The position numbers and the translations under genes were made by a program. The notes beneath the pieces are model-generated. The model saw only the letters and a list, made by a program, of their open reading frames with translations, was not told the DNA's origin and did not search any database. From Spongospora subterranea f. sp. subterranea (lineage: Eukaryota > Endomyxa: Phytomyxea > Phytomyxea > Plasmodiophorida): 64,000 nt of DNA. The stretch is from the NCBI GenBank assembly GCA_049724395.1, contig JAUGWO010000108.1:1-64000 (forward strand), read 5' to 3'. Shown here piece by piece: positions 58,830-64,000 of this stretch (positions are counted from its first letter, which is position 1; each line of letters begins with the position of its first letter).

Positions 58830-59440
58830 AACCAGATACATCGTCCTCTGATGAAAGATTGATGACAAAATTCGGGTTGCGGTTCAAACCGGTATTCAGG
58901 TAGACCCTGTATGTTGATTCGATCAGGCCGGCCATCGATTTGTAGAAGCCAGCCTGTTTTCTCGAAGTATCAATGAATGCGACCAAGCTTGGTTAATTCG
59001 TCAAAGGCGTTCCCAACCCACTTCGAAATTAGGATACGACGCTCTCTAGCGCTGATTTTCCCATCAGTCCATTTGGATAGAAAAGTGGGGTTTTCTAGTT
59101 CTTTGTCGAGTAGACGAGCGACATGATACTTCATCATCCGTCCAGCTCCAGCATCGACTACAGTTTTCAGGTCATATTACTGCTTACAAATGAGTGATTT
59201 ACATACTTGGTTGAATCATATCTGTAACCGTTTAAAGGAGAGTACATGTATTTTCCCAACTTCTCCATTGAACTGCAGAAATCAGAGTTTTGATGTGCAT
59301 CTAGGTTATCACACAGATATAGGGGGCTCTCCGCACGATCTGGTTGAAAAACAGGGTCTTGTCGATATAATTTCGCGATGTTAATTGCTGTAAGCCCGTC
59401 CACCCACACGTTTGCCTGAAACAGGACACTTACGCGAGAA
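58830..59440 (-). pseudogene. Pogo-like (DDE_1) transposase remnant
   Basis: On the minus strand ANVWVDGLTAINIAKL (about 59425) and LYLCDNLDAHQNSDFCSSM (about 59320) mark the catalytic core around the second Asp. ERRILISKWVGNAFDELTK (about 59050-59000) and AFIDTSRKQAGFYKSMAGLI (about 58980-58920) match the usual C-terminal part. Stops and frame changes separate the blocks, and the N-terminal DNA-binding part is not seen. Confidence 0.68.
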
Positions 59441-59504
59441 TCCTAAAAAAACAATAAATCACATGGGTCTCCCGTTTAATCTGAAAATGCGATAAATCAC
59501 CCAT

Positions 59505-59965
59505 TATTTCACACAATTATAGCAAAGCGGAAGCTGAAAATTCACCAGCAGTACCTTCAGGTGCACACAGTATATTTTCGTCAGGAAAAATGAGTAAACG
59601 TGCCTTCTCTCAAAGGATTCAGTAAACCTAAGCCTCTTCTGTAGCAGTCAAATTTGCACGCCTTCTTCGGCCCATCAATTTTGACAGCAAAAACTGATGT
59701 TTATCTCGAGCGAAACCAGGGCAATATTCAGAAACAAACTGGTGGCCCCACTGGCTTTCGCTGTCAAAATTGACGGGCCAAAGAAAGCGTGCAAATTTTA
59801 CTGCTGCAGAAGAGGCTTACGAGGTTTACTGAAACGAACGAAGTTGCCCGCTCCCACCCGCACGACAATGCTGACGGTCAAGTTCCCGACCGTCATGAAT
59901 GACCGGTTTTGAAGTGAACCTTTCCGCTTTGCTTTGCTTTGCTGTAATTGTGTGAAATCACATCA
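59505..59965. repeat. Fold-back element 2 (MITE-like hairpin)
   Basis: The outer end cacacaattatagcaaagcg (about 59510) recurs inverted as cgctttgctttgctttgctg followed by taattgtgtg (about 59925-59955). The inner arms ttcagtaaacctaagcctct (about 59618) and agaggcttacgaggtttact (about 59812) also mirror each other, with tcaattttgacagc against gctgtcaaaattga nearest the centre. No coding capacity. Confidence 0.85.
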
Positions 59966-60433
59966 AGTCAAATGAGTACTCGGACTGCCAATGACCAAGA
60001 ATTATTTAATTTGACGAGAAAGTAACAAGGACCCCATTTTCTGCCGTTAAATTTGCAACATTGCTAGGTAGCATTGTTGCAGAAAGCTTCTCAATCGAAA
60101 TGTCTTGAGAGTTTGGAACTCTTCAGCAGTGATGAGTCCGTTGGCATGTAAATCTGCCAAATCCCGAATTGCACCAATATTCAACTGCTATTGGAATTTC
60201 GAGGGAAAACTGGACTTCGGAAATAGAATTCTGGATTGATGACGACTGACGTTGGACGATTCACGTACTGTATGTACAAGAGTTCCCAGCACAAACTGAG
60301 TCAGTATTTGTGATAAGACCCCTCGTTTTGGGTCAATTTGTGATAAGACCCTGTTTTTCTCGCCAAAATCGGCCTTTGAAGGCTTCCCTTTTTTCGGGGT
60401 TCGGCCCTTATCATGAAAATGCTTATAAAAAAA

Positions 60434-60567
60434 TTACTGTATGCGATTTGTTTCGCAATGGTGGCATTCGGCTTGATCACACTTAAGATCGCCAGTTTTG
60501 AGGAACTTTTTAGAATGGTCATAAATTGCAGCCGGAGGCCTTCCTCGTTTGTTTGAGCTACTCATGG
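60434..60567 (-). other. Short AT-hook and Cys-rich frame, possible exon
   Basis: Forty-four codons beginning MSSSNKRGRPP, which contains the AT-hook core RGRP. A Cys/His-rich stretch follows (CDQAECHHC), like the start of a BED or FAR1 zinc finger of a transposase. No downstream domain is seen. Confidence 0.35.
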
Positions 60568-61133
60568 AACGAACTTTTTGTGCACAAATTTCGAACGAAA
60601 CGAGAGGCCGAAGAAACAGATTCGCGTCCTGAATCTACGATTAAGAAGAGACCCTCGTCAAGTCGAAAACAGACGTCCTTACCCTTTTAAACCACCGAGG
60701 AAAACGACGGCAACCGGCGCGGTGGCTCATTGTCAGGGTAACTCATGGCACCTATAACCTAAAAAAAATCATGAACCGTTCCGGTCCGAATTGGGCAATT
60801 CCCCAACATCAATATCTTTTTCTATCGTACTTGACACTATGAGACGACATAGAGCCGCCGTTGCCCGGATTTCCATATCTTATTGACCGTTTCCCTGACT
60901 GCTGCTGCCTCGTCGGATTGGTAGAATCACAAGGGAAGACTCCCGGCATCCCTCCACTATAGTCACCAGCAACAGCTGACTCCCACCATATCCAGATGAA
61001 TATTGTATTACAAATTATTCCCGCTCGCTTGATCCTTCGGAAACAGCGTCCTGATGTTTGATAACTACCATTTGGCGTTCCAAACAATCCTATTTTTGCG
61101 CCAATATTTTTCAAAAAGGTCGAGTATGTTTCA

Positions 61134-61421
61134 TCACAGTGTTCGCTCGACAAAATTGAAAAAATATTTGCCTGCAGTATTTCGTGGCAACGATGCTTCG
61201 TGAACTTTCTTAGACGTGACTGTGTTGAACTCCGCTAAGAAGTTCCATTCGTCGGATGTTAATAAGCTTGGCAAGGGACATGATGCCATTCGGCTGCCTT
61301 TTTTAATTATGCGTTGAAATCTTTCAATATCAACTTCCCTGACTGTGTTTTCGCGTATTGGTAGTTCCATGATTGGCCCAGAGACCCATCCTTGGCAGCT
61401 AAAACATCGCCCATGGTGCAA
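61134..61421 (-). pseudogene. Fragment related to the two-exon gene at 7.2-8.1 kb
   Basis: The minus-strand frame contains GSRMASCPLPSLLTSDEWNF, aligning with GERLAHCALPELFQPEEWEI of the earlier gene, including the spacing to the following LAEFN/LSNFN. A coiled-coil N-terminus is not evident upstream. A further frame (61153-60809, minus) overlaps its end and may be a continuation in another frame. Confidence 0.55.
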
Positions 61422-61912
61422 TGTTTGCGAGTTCTTTTATTGAACGAGTGGTCCTCAATCTCTATGGACTTCATAGAGAATTTTCGGAGCGCCCAAATTT
61501 CGAGTTTTGAATTAAATAAGATAGCTATCCGTCACAGCTGTTGTGACTGGTTGCCCAGTCAGAGGCCTATCTCAAGTATTTTCAGATTGGGAATAGAACT
61601 CATATCACGTACCTGTGGCATTTTGGAAGCATCTCCGTCTTCGGTGACAGATGCATGCCGCCTTGCTGGCTCTGGGTTCTTTAATTACCCTCCCCCAGCG
61701 ACTCCATTCGCAGGTCGTCAGAAATTCCCTTGTTGCGACGATATTTTGCTTCTACGTGAAGCGAATTCTATGAAACCATGGAATCATCCCATGGCAACAC
61801 TATGGCGGTATGGTGCAAGATTGCCACCAACCTGTCTGAGAACCCCAATTTTATAAAGAACAAGAAAGGCCCTGAGCTGTGGCTGAGAGTAACTGAATGT
61901 GCAATGTTACAC

Positions 61913-62130
61913 AGACATCAACTGAGGTGATCCCGAGGAAATGGGTGAGATTTGCTTACCAGATGCAGCACCGAATCTCATGGAATCCTCTCAAGTACAT
62001 TTGACAAATTGTTCCAAAAAAGAGACATCAACTGAGGTGATCCCGAGGAAATGGGTGAGATTTGCTTACCAGATGCAGCACCGAATCTCTTGGAATCCTC
62101 TCAAGTACATTTGACAATTTGTTCCAAAAA
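61913..62130 (+). repeat. Tandem duplication, two units of about 109 bp
   Basis: acatcaactgaggtgatccc to gttccaaaaaa occurs twice in a row, differing at only a few bases (for example tcatgg versus tcttgg). A recent tandem duplication. Confidence 0.93.
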
Positions 62131-63660
62131 AGTGCCGACGAATGGTAATCCTTGCGCTCTCCCGATATGAAAGAGTCTGTAGTAAAGTCTAGTTTGTGGA
62201 TATTTCGCGTCCGGAACAGATTTCCAAAGTGGCAAGATCGCATTTGCCGCAGATTGCGTGGCCATGGTGAGATTGAGGGCGATTGGAACAGAATGTGGTC
62301 TAGGAAAGAAAAATCAACATCCTCTATGAGAGTGAGCATCGGACGGCCCTCGAATAAAACAGGGCAGATAGAGAGTTGTAGAGTAATTCCTGAAGAAATG
62401 GACGAAGTAGAATGCCCCCACACCTCTGGCATGCGATGCCAGGCAAACGCAGCTCGCCATCACTTAGTCGAATAAGAAGCTATCGTTGCAAGGTTGCACA
62501 GCGTTAGAGAACACCAAACGGGCTCTGTACATGACCACTGATTATAGGGCTTGGATGAGGCTACCACAGTAAGAGTTTCGCACAGCGCCATCGCTGGACG
62601 GTTGGGACCTCCCATTAAAGTCAAATACAAAAAGCGACTTCGTCCATCGAGGGAAATACAGACACGGGATTCCAGGGTGCGTTAACAACACAACCTCCAG
62701 AATCCAACGCGATGACCTTGTCCCCAGAAAGATTGGCAAAGTGACATTGCAAAAGCTGGACAGATGAGGTCACAAATTCGGAAGATTCGGGATACGAAGC
62801 ATTAACAAAAAGACTGATTTGTCCGAGTCTCCGGTAATCGTTGTCGAAAAATCTCTTGGTTGATGTGTTAGATTGTAAACAAATTCCAGAAAATTATCCA
62901 TAAATGCTGCATCTACAGCATTTGCAGAATGGGAAGCAAAGTAGATGGCTGCAAAAAGGCTGATTTGTGGCCTCGAATGAAGGAGCAATTCCTAAGGCCA
63001 TTTGGCGTGAGGGAAGATTTAAGTGCTCCAATACAACTGCAGGAAGTAAACCGTGTACAAAACACCAGTCTCAAGGCAATGCCGAAACACTTAGTGGCGC
63101 CTGATCCATCAGGTTTGCTGCCCGCGCATCAGTGCCCATAATGACAACTGGCCTTTGCACAGCCCGGAAAACATTCCTGTAAAAACGGGCCGTTTTTACG
63201 AAGCCCACGTTGACGTTAACAAACTCGTCGATTACAATTGCACGTGGGGACGTTGCATCGAAACTTCGAAACACATCGGAACGCAAGCCTCGCCTAACTG
63301 TGAAGACTTCGTTCCCTGGAATGTGTCCTTTCTGCAGCATCAACATGATGCACCCATACGTGTCCAGCTGCGCTGCTGCCAGTGCTACCGTTGAAACATC
63401 ATCAATATTCTTCAAGTCTTGCGCGGCGCAATGTTGGAAGAACTTCAAAGAGTAGTTTACCTTGGGTGAGATCGCCACCGAACTCACCATGGCCACGCTA
63501 TTTGCGACAAATGCGATCTTGCCACTTTGGAAATCTGCTCCGGACGCGAAATATCGACAAACTGGACTTGACTACAGACTCTGTCACATCGGAAGAGTGC
63601 AAGGATTACCATTCGTCGGAAATTTCTTTGAAACAGATTGTCAAAGTACTTGAGAGGGAT
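62110..63660. repeat. Inverted repeat of about 180 bp flanking 1.2 kb
   Basis: Minus-strand sequence at about 62290-62110 (translating RQMRSCHFGNLFRTRNIHKL) is repeated on the plus strand at about 63490-63660 (RQMRSCHFGNLLRTRNIDKL). The enclosed 1.2 kb contains the fragment described in the next entry. Confidence 0.8.
62540..63496 (-). pseudogene. Fossil of a P-loop-type, possibly Crinkler-like gene
   Basis: The minus-strand region at about 63496-63071 has an acidic motif within PRAIVIDEFVNVNVGF, then FYRNVFRAVQRPVVIMGTDA and AANLMD. This layout (hydrophobic-DE, conserved RN, GT-D, AN) is seen in the ATPase-type bodies of Crinkler-like proteins of oomycetes and chytrids. Related weak frames follow at 62988-62770 and 62739-62542. 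It is broken, and family membership is a guess from pattern only. Confidence 0.4.
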
Positions 63661-64000
63661 CAGTTCTGAGCAGATGCGGTTACTCCAGGTAGCACCTTGT
63701 TAGAAGAATGCGAACACATTGAGGACCCCGGTTATGCGCCTTTTGACAACAAGCGCTGACTAAAGTGCGTTCAGTCACGATTGATAAATCAACTAGGACG
63801 GAGGGAGAACCACGATCAGAACGTTTATCGATTGATGCGCACTCTATGATGTTTTGATAACGATTTTTTTTACCTCATTGCAATTAACCATGTTGGTTGC
63901 TCTTCTGATGAACTCATCCATAGGTGGGCTTTCTGATTTTACCGTCTCTGAAATCCTGTCGTTTTCAAGCGAAGCTCCGTAGCCAGTAATAATTAATATC

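Noticed and set aside
61392-61856. A 154-residue plus-strand protein
   Set aside because: The minus strand carries the relative of the two-exon gene here, so the plus frame is probably a shadow.
1-64000. A Polinton-like or other capsid-bearing DNA virus element
   Set aside because: I found no recognisable protein-primed polymerase, capsid or packaging ATPase; all viral-type content is LTR retrotransposon.

Overview
The window is eukaryotic. It has GT-AG introns, a 13-exon gene family, an eight-exon alcohol dehydrogenase, a eukaryotic-type tRNA-Asp and a dense load of eukaryotic transposons. The transposon mix (Ty3/Gypsy, Ty1/Copia, an APE-type LINE, Mutator-like, hAT, DD39D mariner, pogo-like and IS630/Tc1-like elements) suggests a protist or zoosporic, fungus-like organism (oomycete-like, chytrid-like or similar). 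I cannot name the species.

Layout. 0-20.3 kb is a transposon graveyard: a Gypsy fossil (1-3.0 kb), a Mutator-like element starting in a 1.6 kb near-perfect palindrome (3.1-7.0 kb), a small two-exon gene of unknown function (7.16-8.07 kb), a decayed mariner (9.0-10.2 kb), a Copia fossil (10.2-13.2 kb), and a Gypsy chromovirus fossil (13.4-20.2 kb) split by a hAT element that itself holds a LINE, plus a second Mutator-like transposase. 20.4-52.2 kb holds the most interesting host locus: four copies of one multi-exon membrane-protein gene in the order minus, minus, plus, plus. Between them lie an intact alcohol dehydrogenase (27.2-28.6 kb), Gypsy and SET-domain debris (30.7-33.2 kb) and another Gypsy fossil (45.2-47.0 kb). 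52.2-64 kb has a lone tRNA-Asp, a second Mutator-like copy, a 27-bp minisatellite, two fold-back elements, a pogo-like transposase remnant and degenerate gene fragments at the right end.

The four-copy family encodes a protein of about 865 residues with four predicted membrane segments, arranged as two successive units of membrane helix, extracellular Cache-like sensor, membrane helix and a short proline-containing cytoplasmic helix. No kinase, cyclase or methyl-accepting output domain is visible. Copies 2 and 4 are open through all 13 exons (861 and 869 residues). Copy 1 carries two frame breaks, and copy 3 carries two single-base excesses in G or C runs. Exon 3 is almost identical in copies 1, 2 and 4 although neighbouring exons of copy 2 are divergent, which points to gene conversion. 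A sensor family with two tandem Cache modules and no output domain, kept as an inverted cluster, is my candidate for an undescribed system. The domain assignment rests on pattern recognition, not on a search.
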